Positions 24,052 through 32,775 are shown, counted from the stretch's first letter. The stretch is 34,297 bases of DNA from Candidatus Hodarchaeota archaeon (GCA_029856365.1 JAHQWW010000028.1:1-34297), one strand, 5' to 3'. Numbers and translations are program-made. Notes: generated from the sequence alone by a model not told the origin.

Positions 24052-24279
24052 ATGAATTTAATTAAAATAGTGGGTGGTCTTATAGTAATCTTTGGCGCGT
24101 GCATCACTTTAGTAAGTCCCTTAATACTACTTATTGGTCTCGGTATGGTAGATAATATCCCTAACACTCTTCTAGGAATTGAATTAACCCAATTCACTGG
24201 AATAGTGATGGCTGGAGTAGTCTTCATTGTTGGGGCTATCATCGTACTCGTTGGGAAAGGCCTATGGGAAAGAGAATAG
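24052..24279 (+). CDS. Small two-helix membrane protein
   Basis: 75 residues, nearly all in two hydrophobic helices: about 5-32 (VGGLIVIFGACITLVSPLIL) and about 48-68 (GIVMAGVVFIVGAIIVLVG). A short polar loop (DNIPNTLLGIELTQ) separates them, and there is a charged end (WERE). The start is well supported by AGGTG five bases upstream. I do not recognise a family. It sits between the zinc-ribbon gene and the 247-residue gene, all on the same strand, with gaps of about 176 and 182 bases, so a shared transcript is possible but not shown. Confidence 0.65.
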   Translation: MNLIKIVGGLIVIFGACITLVSPLILLIGLGMVDNIPNTLLGIELTQFTGIVMAGVVFIVGAIIVLVGKGLWERE

Positions 24280-24461
24280 TCTCTATAAAAAAAATTGGAT
24301 TTTGATTAGCTTTAGTTCAAGGCTATTTTGTCACAGATGAAGTTAATTAAAAGAATCAAACCTATTTTTCTTTTTTAAGATTTTAAAAATTTGTAGACAA
24401 ATATATTTTCATTCTTTATTTAGTTCGATCTAAAAATAATTTTCATTTGTTGGTGGTAAAA

Positions 24462-25205
24462 TTGGGCAATAGTTTTGAAAAACTTAATATTATTATCCAT
24501 GATGGAAGAGAAGAACCCGTTGAACTAGAACGGATGACCGAATTTGAAAAATATGCTTATGAAAGGTTTTACGAACCAGGTCGTGAGTATGATACAACAA
24601 GACAAATCGAAAAACTCGGCCCAGTTCTTATAGATTTCACTAATGTTCATAGTTGGGCTAAAGATATCCCTGACATCGATCCACGAAGCGCACGATTGTT
24701 CTCTATTTGGTTTGAAGATGGGAAAACTGATGAAATTATTGGAATAGCTCACGGCTTTTTTCTTTTGCTTCCTTTTTTGATATCTTCTACTACTCCTTAT
24801 GAGTATTATTCGTTTCAAGAAAATGTTCCTTACTTTCCAATAGCGATTATTTATACAGTTAGAACAACCATTCAAAATGAAATGCAACTTGATCTATTCT
24901 TTGATCGCCTACGGGAAGGAATATCATCAAATTGGAAGAAAACTCGTACTAGTGTAATCAATCGTCTTCCTAAGGGATCTGATTTATGGAAACGCTACAT
25001 TCTTTCTTTTGAAAACATTATTCATTTTAGTTTCCTCTGTCCATCGATTGATCGTGAGATAATTGATGCTTTAGAACGAAATGAATATCGAATAACAAGT
25101 GTATTCCAGCTTCTAGCATCCCCAAGTCCTTCATACGATGAAGCTACCATTGCTCATCACCTCCACACCGCTCGGAAAATACTCAAAGAAGTAAATACTA
25201 AGTAA
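24462..25205 (+). CDS. Uncharacterised soluble protein
   Basis: 247 residues from TTG at 24462, chosen because GGTGGT (24452-24457) sits at ribosome-site distance. TTG 24447 and 24450 and GTG 24453 lie further upstream in frame and cannot be excluded. The protein looks cytosolic. It has an N-terminal strand-rich part (KLNIIIHDGREEPVEL, PVLIDFTNVHSW), a hydrophobic stretch (HGFFLLLPFLISS, ~95-107) that could be buried or membrane-touching, and a helical C-terminal half ending in HHLHTARKILKEV. I do not recognise the family and assign no function. The antisense frame at 24525-24887 is its shadow. Confidence 0.65.
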   Translation: MGNSFEKLNIIIHDGREEPVELERMTEFEKYAYERFYEPGREYDTTRQIEKLGPVLIDFTNVHSWAKDIPDIDPRSARLFSIWFEDGKTDEIIGIAHGFFLLLPFLISSTTPYEYYSFQENVPYFPIAIIYTVRTTIQNEMQLDLFFDRLREGISSNWKKTRTSVINRLPKGSDLWKRYILSFENIIHFSFLCPSIDREIIDALERNEYRITSVFQLLASPSPSYDEATIAHHLHTARKILKEVNTK

Positions 25206-25667
25206 AAGAAAGATCGTCCATTGTAGGAAGTAAATGAAGAACTTCTGCATTGTCAAATCAACCTACTTATATTAAAAAGGCAAGAATGGAATTCCAAACA
25301 ACGCAGTAGATACCCAGTCCAAAAATGAAGTATTCAAATAAAAATACTAATCTAAATCCACAGCACTCAAAATATCACATACGAGTTGAATCATCTCTGT
25401 GTATTGATTTGGGTACGTATCGAAGACGGTGCCAATAGCTGTTGTATAAAAACAAGGATTACCGCAAAGTAAAAACCCTCTCCAGCAAGGAACCATCTAC
25501 ATTCATGAAGATTATTAATTCATTAAGATATTTTTACTGAAATAACAAAATACACAACTTAGGGTTGATGTACCAATTGGGTGTAATATAACATTTTAAA
25601 AATAGGCAATTCCTTTTGAAAGATATTTTTAATGTTAATCTTATAGAAACACAATTTTAAATAATGA
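25206..25667. other. Convergent intergenic region with a decayed or small ORF
   Basis: 462 bases between two converging genes. The middle holds a coding-like minus-strand frame (25347-25496, listed separately). The rest is AT-rich, with no clear terminator hairpin. Confidence 0.5.
25347..25496 (-). pseudogene. 49-codon ORF, small gene or gene remnant
   Basis: The frame runs ATG 25496 to TAG 25347 and translates as MVPCWRGFLLCGNPC... ending DILSAVDLD. Its amino-acid make-up (YTTAIGTVFDTYPNQYTEM) looks like real protein and is less AT-driven than the surroundings. A stop codon (TAG) lies in frame immediately before the ATG. There is no obvious ribosome site. This fits either a very small gene or the surviving 3' end of a decayed longer gene. 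No family is recognised. Confidence 0.35.
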
Positions 25668-28600
25668 TCATTGGTCAACAGAGATTGTAGGAGTCACTTT
25701 GGTTCGAAAACTGCCAATAGGTTCAAGTTTATCTTTCATGTAGTCTTCTATGGCCTCAAGGATTATTGATTTTAGCTCTGGCATCATTTTGGGTAACATA
25801 GTAGGAAAAATTTTCTCCAATGTATATGGTAATACACGATCCATTCTCTTTTTCATTTGAGGATACTGATTTAAACCAGGGATTGATAAAAACATATATT
25901 CTTGGATTTCAGGAAGCATATTAGACATGGTTTTGGACCACATAAGTTTGAACATCGTTGTCATCACCCAGGGAAGTTTATCCAAAACTCTAAAGATCGG
26001 ACTCATAATATAACTAAATCTAATGACTTTCAATCCATTGAATATTGTTTTAAAGCCCTCTGGTATTGCTTCCATTATCTCAGGCATCATTAATGACATC
26101 ATTTTGTTTAGTCCATGGGGTGTCATAAGCAAAATGGCAGGTTCAAAAACATGGTTCCAGATATGAAGAACTGTGGGAGTCGGATCTTTAACAGGTATTT
26201 CGCCCATTCCAACTAATACAATGTCAGTGAGATCTTTAATTGGAATATTAATGTTATTTTTTGCTGCTCCTATCCGCAGCTGAAACTCACAACAAGGGCA
26301 AGTTGTATAAATCTCTTCTGCTCCAACATCCTGAGCCTCTTCAAGTCTGATCTTAGCTAATCGATTTGAAGCCTCCCAATTCCCCATTCTCGTTATAACA
26401 GAACCACAACACAAAGAATTTTCTCGATGATGCTCCATTTCTCTAAGATTTAATCCAGGAATAGCTTTCAGTACATTTCGAGGATTTTCATAATAATCAG
26501 AAGGACGAAATAAGTGACAACTATCGTGCCATGTTACGATCCTCTCAATGCTTTGAGAAAATTTGATTTTTCCGTCACTAACAAGTTCATCAATTACCTT
26601 TGAGACATGAATGAATTCCACTTCATCCCAAATTTTTTTCAATTTTGGATACTCATCTATCATCTTTTCTATAAATATTGGATAAAAATAAGCCATCGAA
26701 GTATAACATGCTGGACAAGAAATAATAAGTTTTTTTATACCATTTCTGTGGATATTTGTTATGTTATTTACCATAGTTTCTTTAAAAACATCCCATAAAC
26801 CAGCCATCATCATAGGGGCTCCACAGCATCCTTCATTATCCAGTATGGTAAAGTTTACCCCTCCTACTTTCAAGATACGCGTTGCTCCTGAGGCAATGTT
26901 TGGCATCAAATAACTAGCAGTACAGCCACTCCAGTAACCAATATCGGCTTTTTTACCAACGAAAGGTTTGATTTCTTCTGGAACCCAGTCAACACGGTGA
27001 TTTGGATCATGGCTCCATATATTCTTTCCTGTAACAATTCCTCCTGCCATTAAGTGGAAAGCTGGGAAAGTTGCACATTGTTTACTATTAATCAGGATAC
27101 CCCGCATTTCTTCAAAAAGAGATTCAATAGAGATATTTAATTGACAAATCCCTGGTTGCTCACAACGAAAACAAGTTGTACATAGAATAAATTCACTAGC
27201 GAGCTCATCTGTAAGCTTTACTTTACCTTTAGCTAGTTGAGTTAAATAATAGAATTTACCACGCGGTGAGGCTTTTTCCAATCTTCGTCCTTCAAATATA
27301 GTACAAACCTGTTGACAATAGCTGCATTGAGCACAGCTAAATGCTTCATTAACTAGTTCCTCTGGGAGATACTTAGCTCGACGTCTTCCATGTAAACCAC
27401 GAGCAATTACCTCTATGAGGGGAAGGAAAGAGCGGACAACGGGGAAGTTAGCCATGAACATGGCCCACCATAACATTTTTGCTTTTGGAAATAGAACTTT
27501 ACCAGGATTAAGAAGATTGTGAGGATCATTTATGGTCTTAATAACCTTTAAATCCTTTATGAATTCCTCTCCAAATATATTCTTTGCTTCTGAGGTAAAA
27601 AACAAACCTGTTCCATAAGTGTGACCTTTATTCTTTTTTAAAATCCGCAAAAACTTCAAACTACGTGAAAATCTGAGAGGATATCCCCAAGAACGTTCAT
27701 CACCAAGACTGAACGCGAGAAGAATAACATTGCTAGATGTTGTCATTGTTCCCTCAATGGCTATACTCTTAATAGCTGACTCAATTCTACTTAACGCTAC
27801 AGCAAGATGGTTAATTTTTATAATTCCCTCAGAAGGAACAAGAGTCGGTCCAAGCCGCTTAAATCTTAACGGATAAAAGCGTTCTTCCCATTGATGAGCG
27901 GTAAGAATATGTTTTAACTCTTTACCCCCATATTTCTTAGCAAGATTCACAATGGAATCACGAACTTTCTCATATATTTCTGAATGAACGACAACCATTA
28001 CAAAATAACGATCTTCTGGAAGAGGAAGTTGAAATACCTCCAATCCTTTAAGAAAAACCTTTTCTCCTTTATCAGGAAATCCTTTAATAGTTCTTAGAAC
28101 CTTTGCTGGCTGTGTTTTCACTGTTAAGTTCTTTAATTTCATGAGCTCGGGTGTGAGAAAGCTAATATGCCAAATGGGAAGTTTTTTTGCAGCCACTTCC
28201 TGAAGAAATGATTGTAGCGCTTCTGGTGTTGGAATACCAACGCCAATGGGTTCATATCGCTGTTTCTCATCAATTTTGACCGTTATTTTCGAAATAATCC
28301 CCATAATCCCTTCTAAACCATAATAGTACTTTAAATCATCTCCCACGACTGTTTTTGCCACTCCATCGAGACTTATTACTTCAATAGAATGAACAATGTT
28401 CAAAAAGCTACCATTTTCATAAGAACCAATTCCTGATCCTCCCATAGCAAAAAATCCTCCCACAGAACTCCCTGGCGCGGAGGTGGGATATATTTTAAGC
28501 CCTAAAAAATATTTCTGTAGCTCCTGTTCTAAATCTTTCCAAATAATTCCTGGTTCCACAGTTACAAGCTTTGCATCCCTGTCGATATTTAGTACCTTTC

Positions 28601-28898
28601 GAAACCACGTGAAATTCAAGACCAACCCTTTATTGATTGGTACTGCTCCACCATAACCAGCAGTACCCCTACCTCGGGGTGTGATTGGCATTTTGTACTT
28701 TCGAGCTATCCTTAAGGCTGATTTAATGTCATCATTACTTTCGATTCTAATTACAGCATCTGGAATAGTTTTCAAAAACTTTAAAATTGGTGAAGGTATA
28801 ACAGAAACATCATGGCTATTTAATTTTCGTTCGATATAGTCAAACGAAACTTTATTATCAAATACTTCTCTTAACTCTGAAATATATTCAGATTTCAT
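25668..28898 (-). CDS. FAD-linked oxidase / 2x[4Fe-4S] / double-CCG oxidoreductase (GlcD-GlpC type fusion)
   Basis: 1076 residues from ATG 28898, chosen over TTG 28940 because AAAGGT precedes it and it avoids overlapping the upstream gene. Domains: an FAD-binding PCMH-type oxidase domain in the first ~480 residues (PRGRGTAGYGG, PGSSVGGFFAMGGSGIGS, then the oxidase C-terminal part ending NDPHNLLNPGKV). Two ferredoxin-like sites follow, with Cys 522/525/528/532 and 573/576/579/585. Two complete CCG domains come next: Cys 659, 691-692, 728, 731 and Cys 794, 830-831, 867, 870. The family oxidises 2-hydroxy acids such as lactate or glycolate, with electrons passed through the clusters to a carrier. 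The substrate here cannot be read. The last ~170 residues are unusual: Met/Pro-rich amphipathic helices (MMPEIMEAIP, MLPKMMPEL), possibly membrane-associated. Confidence 0.88.
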   Translation of the reverse strand: MKSEYISELREVFDNKVSFDYIERKLNSHDVSVIPSPILKFLKTIPDAVIRIESNDDIKSALRIARKYKMPITPRGRGTAGYGGAVPINKGLVLNFTWFRKVLNIDRDAKLVTVEPGIIWKDLEQELQKYFLGLKIYPTSAPGSSVGGFFAMGGSGIGSYENGSFLNIVHSIEVISLDGVAKTVVGDDLKYYYGLEGIMGIISKITVKIDEKQRYEPIGVGIPTPEALQSFLQEVAAKKLPIWHISFLTPELMKLKNLTVKTQPAKVLRTIKGFPDKGEKVFLKGLEVFQLPLPEDRYFVMVVVHSEIYEKVRDSIVNLAKKYGGKELKHILTAHQWEERFYPLRFKRLGPTLVPSEGIIKINHLAVALSRIESAIKSIAIEGTMTTSSNVILLAFSLGDERSWGYPLRFSRSLKFLRILKKNKGHTYGTGLFFTSEAKNIFGEEFIKDLKVIKTINDPHNLLNPGKVLFPKAKMLWWAMFMANFPVVRSFLPLIEVIARGLHGRRRAKYLPEELVNEAFSCAQCSYCQQVCTIFEGRRLEKASPRGKFYYLTQLAKGKVKLTDELASEFILCTTCFRCEQPGICQLNISIESLFEEMRGILINSKQCATFPAFHLMAGGIVTGKNIWSHDPNHRVDWVPEEIKPFVGKKADIGYWSGCTASYLMPNIASGATRILKVGGVNFTILDNEGCCGAPMMMAGLWDVFKETMVNNITNIHRNGIKKLIISCPACYTSMAYFYPIFIEKMIDEYPKLKKIWDEVEFIHVSKVIDELVSDGKIKFSQSIERIVTWHDSCHLFRPSDYYENPRNVLKAIPGLNLREMEHHRENSLCCGSVITRMGNWEASNRLAKIRLEEAQDVGAEEIYTTCPCCEFQLRIGAAKNNINIPIKDLTDIVLVGMGEIPVKDPTPTVLHIWNHVFEPAILLMTPHGLNKMMSLMMPEIMEAIPEGFKTIFNGLKVIRFSYIMSPIFRVLDKLPWVMTTMFKLMWSKTMSNMLPEIQEYMFLSIPGLNQYPQMKKRMDRVLPYTLEKIFPTMLPKMMPELKSIILEAIEDYMKDKLEPIGSFRTKVTPTISVDQ

Positions 28899-28927
28899 GT
28901 TAAAACCTTTATATTCATTCTTTAGAA

Positions 28928-29878
28928 TCAGATTGCCCAATTATCCGTTACATTTCTATAATTAGGATCATCCCAATAATTTGTTGCAGGAAAATTGACA
29001 TAAGGAGGAAAGGGAGGCCATTCAACTTTGGGATTGTAATCACTTCGGATAATTTTTCCTTGGTTCCAAAAAGAATGAAACTCATCTGAGTAATACCCTG
29101 TAACAAACATTGATTCTCTCTCTAAGGAAGGATAATAGCCCTCTTTTTCACGATCATCTTGATTAAACGCAACAAAACATAACGGTTCAATGATCTGCCC
29201 CTCAATTTCACCTATTTGATAGGTTTGACGAGTATGCATGAGAGAAATCCCATAAGTATCTACAATTGGTAACAATTCTTCAATTATGTCAGGAAATACA
29301 TGGAAACTCATAAGAACAATGATGACCCTTCCTCTTAATTCTCCTATTGTAGGCCAAGAGCTTCCAGGCCCACCAAATTGTTGTAAATATTCTTCCTTGA
29401 TATAAAGTCTTTCCCAACGATTGGACTCGTTTTTAAATTCAAAGGCATTTGATATTTGCTCATTAAAACGAATAAGGCCATATCTCTTGTGAGGACGATT
29501 ACCTCGATCTTGGAGATCTCTTTTGATATCTAAAAAAATAGTAATAGGTGCATGATTGGGCTTTCGTTTGGACCAGTTATTTATAACTTCTAACCAGTCT
29601 TTAAGATTATTACTCCGTGGATTTCCAGACGCTTTATGATTTACTTCATGTCCAGGGGCCCAATGACCGACCTTGAAGCTACCTTTTCCACGAAAAATTT
29701 TCAGAAGAGTCAAAAATCTCTTTATTCGTTCAAATAACGTCCAACTATCATGAATATCGAGCTCAAAGCCCCGGATTCCATAATCAAGCTGACGTATTAA
29801 TGACCACCGATAAGAATTATGGGTTGTCATAAAAATACTCTTGTTATAAGGTTGATCATCAGATATTCCATCAGTCAT
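28928..29878 (-). CDS. PI-PLC-like phosphodiesterase (TIM barrel, calcium-dependent type)
   Basis: 316 residues from ATG 29878, with AGGTG in front. The N-terminal half carries the signature of the phosphatidylinositol-specific phospholipase C superfamily, closest by eye to the calcium-dependent bacterial-type group (PF16670-like). THNSY gives the first catalytic His (H20), QLDYGIRGFELDIHD the metal ligands (E39, D41), VGHW the second His (H72), and PITIFLDIK a further barrel strand with an acidic residue. There is no signal peptide or membrane segment, so it is probably cytosolic, which is unusual for secreted bacterial relatives. The substrate is unknown; an archaeal inositol or other phosphodiester lipid is a reasonable guess. 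The oxidoreductase gene starts 29 bases after its stop, so the two likely form an operon. Confidence 0.75.
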   Translation of the reverse strand: MTDGISDDQPYNKSIFMTTHNSYRWSLIRQLDYGIRGFELDIHDSWTLFERIKRFLTLLKIFRGKGSFKVGHWAPGHEVNHKASGNPRSNNLKDWLEVINNWSKRKPNHAPITIFLDIKRDLQDRGNRPHKRYGLIRFNEQISNAFEFKNESNRWERLYIKEEYLQQFGGPGSSWPTIGELRGRVIIVLMSFHVFPDIIEELLPIVDTYGISLMHTRQTYQIGEIEGQIIEPLCFVAFNQDDREKEGYYPSLERESMFVTGYYSDEFHSFWNQGKIIRSDYNPKVEWPPFPPYVNFPATNYWDDPNYRNVTDNWAI

Positions 29879-29885
29879 AATTTTT

Positions 29886-29890
29886 CACCT
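29886..29890 (-). promoter_or_regulatory. Ribosome binding site of the PI-PLC-like gene
   Basis: On the minus strand AGGTG lies seven bases before the ATG at 29878 and supports that start. Confidence 0.6.
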
Positions 29891-29930
29891 ATAAATCTTA
29901 AGAAAGATAGATATAATACACTACACAGCC

Positions 29931-29940
29931 ATTTATAATA
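29931..29940 (-). promoter_or_regulatory. Probable TATA box of the PI-PLC/oxidoreductase operon
   Basis: TATTATAAAT on the minus strand would place the transcript start near 29905-29910 and give a leader of about 30 bases that includes the AGGTG ribosome site. A second TATA-like word at 29911-29917 is too close to leave room for that site. Confidence 0.4.
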
Positions 29941-30084
29941 TCTTCGTTCATATTTTGGGTTTGAAGAAAAGAGAAAGTTCATGTCTAAATCATAAGTGAA
30001 TGGAATAAAATGCCTCTTGATGGTTTTTTAATTTCGGCAGATAAGAAAATAACTGCTAAGATTTCAACAATAGATAGATTTTAG

Positions 30085-30810
30085 TCATTGGGGTCGAAAA
30101 ACGTGTTCAGGAGGATCAGTTTCGATCACTAAACTGCTAGAAATATTCCATGACTCTATCATTCCACCCCATACTGGTTTTATTTGTGACCTTGGCCTCA
30201 AATACACATTAACCCAATCATAAGGAGGAATCATGACATGCCAAGAAAGTTCTAATTCCCAGGTCTCAGTTTTCAATAAATAATGTTCAACAACAAGTAA
30301 ACCAGCATCATTGCAAGATATTTCCCAAGGAGTATTACTATTGATGTTGAAATCGGGTTTATTTTGGGAAAAATACGTTATAAACGGAGCTAATTTTTCA
30401 TAAGCTTGTTCCTGCTGTGATCCTTCCCATTCCCAAACATTCAGGATAGCAAAATCAGATATCTTACCTATTCCAACTTCTAATTTAATTGTTTGTCCAG
30501 TGTGAGTATTATTCGGATAAAGTAAAACTTCTAGAACCGAAGGAGTTGTTAGAGACCATATTTTATATTTGGTTTCTATAGTAACGTTTGTTGATATTGT
30601 TATTTCTGGTATATTTTGTTGTGTTTTGCTTGAAATGTTTACAATATACCAAGCAAAATTATTTGAACAAGAGTTTATTCTTTTTGTAACTATTTCTACA
30701 CTTATAGGGTCAGTATTATTGTTATTAATTAATAAATTTCCTATTAAAAAACCGCCGATAATAGCTAAACCAACTAAAATAAGCCCAATCCATACTAAGG
30801 TCTTCGACAT
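30085..30810 (-). CDS. Membrane-anchored extracellular protein of unknown function
   Basis: 241 residues from ATG 30810. An N-terminal hydrophobic helix (about 6-28, VWIGLILVGLAIIGGFLIG) with a Lys before it acts as an uncleaved anchor or signal. The rest is outside, with several N-glycosylation sequons (NNT, NIS, NVT, NNT, NIS) and Trp/Tyr-rich beta strands (ELELSWHVMIPPYDWVNVYL). There is no recognised family. No clear ribosome site lies before the ATG. An AT-rich TATA-like stretch about 25-45 bases upstream would fit a short-leader or leaderless message. The next gene upstream on this strand starts at 31961, with a gap of 185 bases. Confidence 0.65.
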   Translation of the reverse strand: MSKTLVWIGLILVGLAIIGGFLIGNLLINNNNTDPISVEIVTKRINSCSNNFAWYIVNISSKTQQNIPEITISTNVTIETKYKIWSLTTPSVLEVLLYPNNTHTGQTIKLEVGIGKISDFAILNVWEWEGSQQEQAYEKLAPFITYFSQNKPDFNINSNTPWEISCNDAGLLVVEHYLLKTETWELELSWHVMIPPYDWVNVYLRPRSQIKPVWGGMIESWNISSSLVIETDPPEHVFRPQ

Positions 30811-30995
30811 GATTTGTTAACCCTTAATTACTATTAAATTTTATTTAATCATTTTAGATATTAAAGAATGTTTTTGATGCAAATAATACTAAAGGCTGGA
30901 TTAACACCTAAAAAAATTTTTTAGTATATCCTCTAGCTTGGGACATTCCCAAAAAAAGTAAATACACAAATGGGCACCCTTCCTATCTTAATTCT

Positions 30996-31961
30996 CTAAC
31001 CTAATTTATTCAGAATGAATACCTTTCCCTCGTTTTTTGTTTTCCCCTGCGATATTATGCTCTTTTGGGGTCTATCCTGTTCTGATGAATTAAGTACGAG
31101 AGAGCGTAAAAATATACTAACGGAATGGCTTCCTTCTAAAGACTCTCCTGTAGTTACAGGGAGGCAATATTCAATTGTCAGTTTATTTGATTCCAGGGAT
31201 AAGATGGCGACTATAGCATTTTCAATAGCTTGTAGATCTCCCTGCTGGTACGTTAAGACAAGTAAATTCGGTTGGAAATCTGGATTAAATTCAATGAATT
31301 GATCGAAAAGCGATTTATAAACCATGAAACTGTACATGGGATTTAGAAAAAGGGCTTCAATTTTCTTGATAATTGTATTATATTTCTCTCTCCATCCATA
31401 TCCTAAATCGTGTAAACATGAAGATTCCATCCGAATGATGTCGAGATCGTTCTCTGTGGACTGTTTAAATTGAAATGACACAGTTTGTAAAGGAAAAATA
31501 CTAGTTATTTCTTCAATCTGGATATATTCACCCAATCCCGAGAGACAAATGAGATCAAACCAATAAGATCCGCCTTTGGATTTATGTGTTATTATACATG
31601 AATCCTGGGAATCATCTTTTTCAAGGAGATGAAATAAGTTATTTATTTTCTTTACCATCTTTTTTCCTGCTAAGTAAGGGATACCATGACCATACAAGCC
31701 CTCACACAAGAAAAAAATCCTATAATTCCCACTCTGTACCGTAAATATACCCATTCCCTCTAATTCAGGGATGGCGTGGCCAAAAACTCCTGACATCGTA
31801 TAATGAGGTGCTTTTTCCACCTCAGCGAGTGCCAATGCTAGCGCGGTATATAATGCTCCCCCTAATTCAGGTTCGAGCTCAATACCCCCTCTTAAGTGAC
31901 AGTGACCAATGATATGCATGCATGGAAGATGTTGAATCCAAATTTGGCTTACGACTACCAA
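30996..31961 (-). CDS. Soluble protein with N-terminal longin-like domain
   Basis: 321 residues from TTG 31961. TTG is the only usable start that keeps the first beta strand, and GGGGAT lies about six bases in front of it. The next Met, at residue 15, would cut the domain. Residues ~5-110 follow the longin/SRX-like pattern often seen in Asgard proteins: an opening strand pair (IWIQHLPCMHIIG), a helix after ELGGALYTALALALAEV, then strands GMGIFTVQSGNYRIFFLCE. The remaining ~210 residues mix strands and helices (DLICLSGLGEYIQIEEI, PNLLVLTYQQGDLQAIENAIVAIL) and are not recognised. There is no signal or membrane segment. Longin-like folds in archaea are often linked to small-GTPase regulation; that link is inferred here. 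The longin call is by pattern only. Confidence 0.6.
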   Translation of the reverse strand: MVVVSQIWIQHLPCMHIIGHCHLRGGIELEPELGGALYTALALALAEVEKAPHYTMSGVFGHAIPELEGMGIFTVQSGNYRIFFLCEGLYGHGIPYLAGKKMVKKINNLFHLLEKDDSQDSCIITHKSKGGSYWFDLICLSGLGEYIQIEEITSIFPLQTVSFQFKQSTENDLDIIRMESSCLHDLGYGWREKYNTIIKKIEALFLNPMYSFMVYKSLFDQFIEFNPDFQPNLLVLTYQQGDLQAIENAIVAILSLESNKLTIEYCLPVTTGESLEGSHSVSIFLRSLVLNSSEQDRPQKSIISQGKTKNEGKVFILNKLG

Positions 31962-32054
31962 TAAGAATCCCCATAGAGGATGTACTTCTAGTAAAAATCA
32001 CTTAAGGAGGGAAAAACTGTTGTCTTGGGATATTTAACCTAGAACTCTTTTTAC

Positions 32055-32090
32055 AAAACATGGTCTTTCTAGTTAAACTAGTTATGTTTT
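32055..32090. repeat. Nested inverted repeat
   Basis: AAAACAT (32055-32061) and ATGTTTT (32084-32090) flank a perfect dyad CTAGTT-A-AACTAG (32069-32081). It lies about 110 bases upstream of the longin-like gene's start, on the far side of the TATA-like word, so it could be an operator or a transcript hairpin. No regulator is identified. Confidence 0.35.
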
Positions 32091-32495
32091 GAGACAGTTC
32101 CCTTAATTGATTCGCATTATAATTTGGAATTCATGATTATAAAGTATTCCAAATAATGCTCCATGAATCTGCGGAGAGTCTCTCTAGAGCATTTTGGTTA
32201 AACAATATGTGAAGATTATTGTTTAAAGGAGAACAGAAACAGTAGCTATATCACTTTATTCCCAATTTTCTTCCTAATAAATATTATACTAGACTGATTA
32301 TCCTGGTAATATGAGGTTCACAAATTATTAATTCAGTTTGTTTAATAAAACAAATTAAAAAAAGAATTTGAATTGAATAACATTTACATAAATAAATTAT
32401 GATTCTTGGGTTATTGGTTATAAGAAAGAAAAAGATTTTTTTCAAGTAAGTTTGAATATTGAATGGTTTCTTATTTTTTATCTCCAAATTAAAAT

Positions 32496-32544
32496 AAGGA
32501 GGAGGAACATGAGGAATTGTAAAACTCTATTTTCGCTAGAATAG
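32496..32544 (+). other. Strong Shine-Dalgarno with an 11-codon ORF
   Basis: AAGGAGGAGG (32496-32505) is the strongest ribosome-site match in the right part of the window and sits correctly before ATG 32509. The frame then encodes only MRNCKTLFSLE before TAG at 32542-32544. This could be a short peptide, a leader, or a gene cut short by mutation. No longer frame continues downstream without a shift. Confidence 0.3.
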
Positions 32545-32593
32545 TAGTTGAGGTGCTTCTCTATTAATGAATCCCATTTGATTAGACTTATAA

Positions 32594-32755
32594 ATGAAGA
32601 AATATTTTATTATAATTGAAAATACAATGACTTCAAATCCGAATAAACTTCAATCTGAAGGAGATATCACAGAAATCGTTGAAATATTAAAATTTCTGAA
32701 CTATGATGGTACAGTTAGCTTTCTTGACATAGATTCCATTGTAGCAGTTCAATAA
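32594..32755 (+). CDS. Possible 53-residue small protein
   Basis: ATG 32594 to TAA 32753-32755. The translation has balanced, protein-like composition in its second half (EGDITEIVEILKFLNYDG, SFLDIDSIVAVQ), with an amphipathic helix. It has no clear ribosome site; a TATA-like TTATAAA overlaps the ATG region. No family is recognised. It may be a real small gene or a remnant. Confidence 0.3.
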   Translation: MKKYFIIIENTMTSNPNKLQSEGDITEIVEILKFLNYDGTVSFLDIDSIVAVQ

Positions 32756-32775
32756 CTATAAATATCATCTTAAGC

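Noticed and set aside
24015..24242. 75-codon minus-strand frame over the two-helix membrane gene
   Set aside because: Antisense shadow; the plus-strand frame has a good ribosome site and clear membrane helices.
24525..24887. 120-codon minus-strand frame
   Set aside because: Antisense to the 247-residue gene, Ile/Phe/Ser-rich with no domain features.
25902..26798. Two plus-strand frames over the oxidoreductase
   Set aside because: Antisense to conserved CCG and tail regions.
30569..31302. Plus-strand frames over the anchored protein and the longin-like gene
   Set aside because: Antisense shadows. The sense frames have a membrane anchor with sequons (30085-30810) and a longin-like pattern (30996-31961).
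32284..32487. 67-codon minus-strand frame in the gene-poor region
   Set aside because: Composition is Ile, Phe, Leu and Lys as expected from AT-rich noncoding DNA; no ribosome site or domain.
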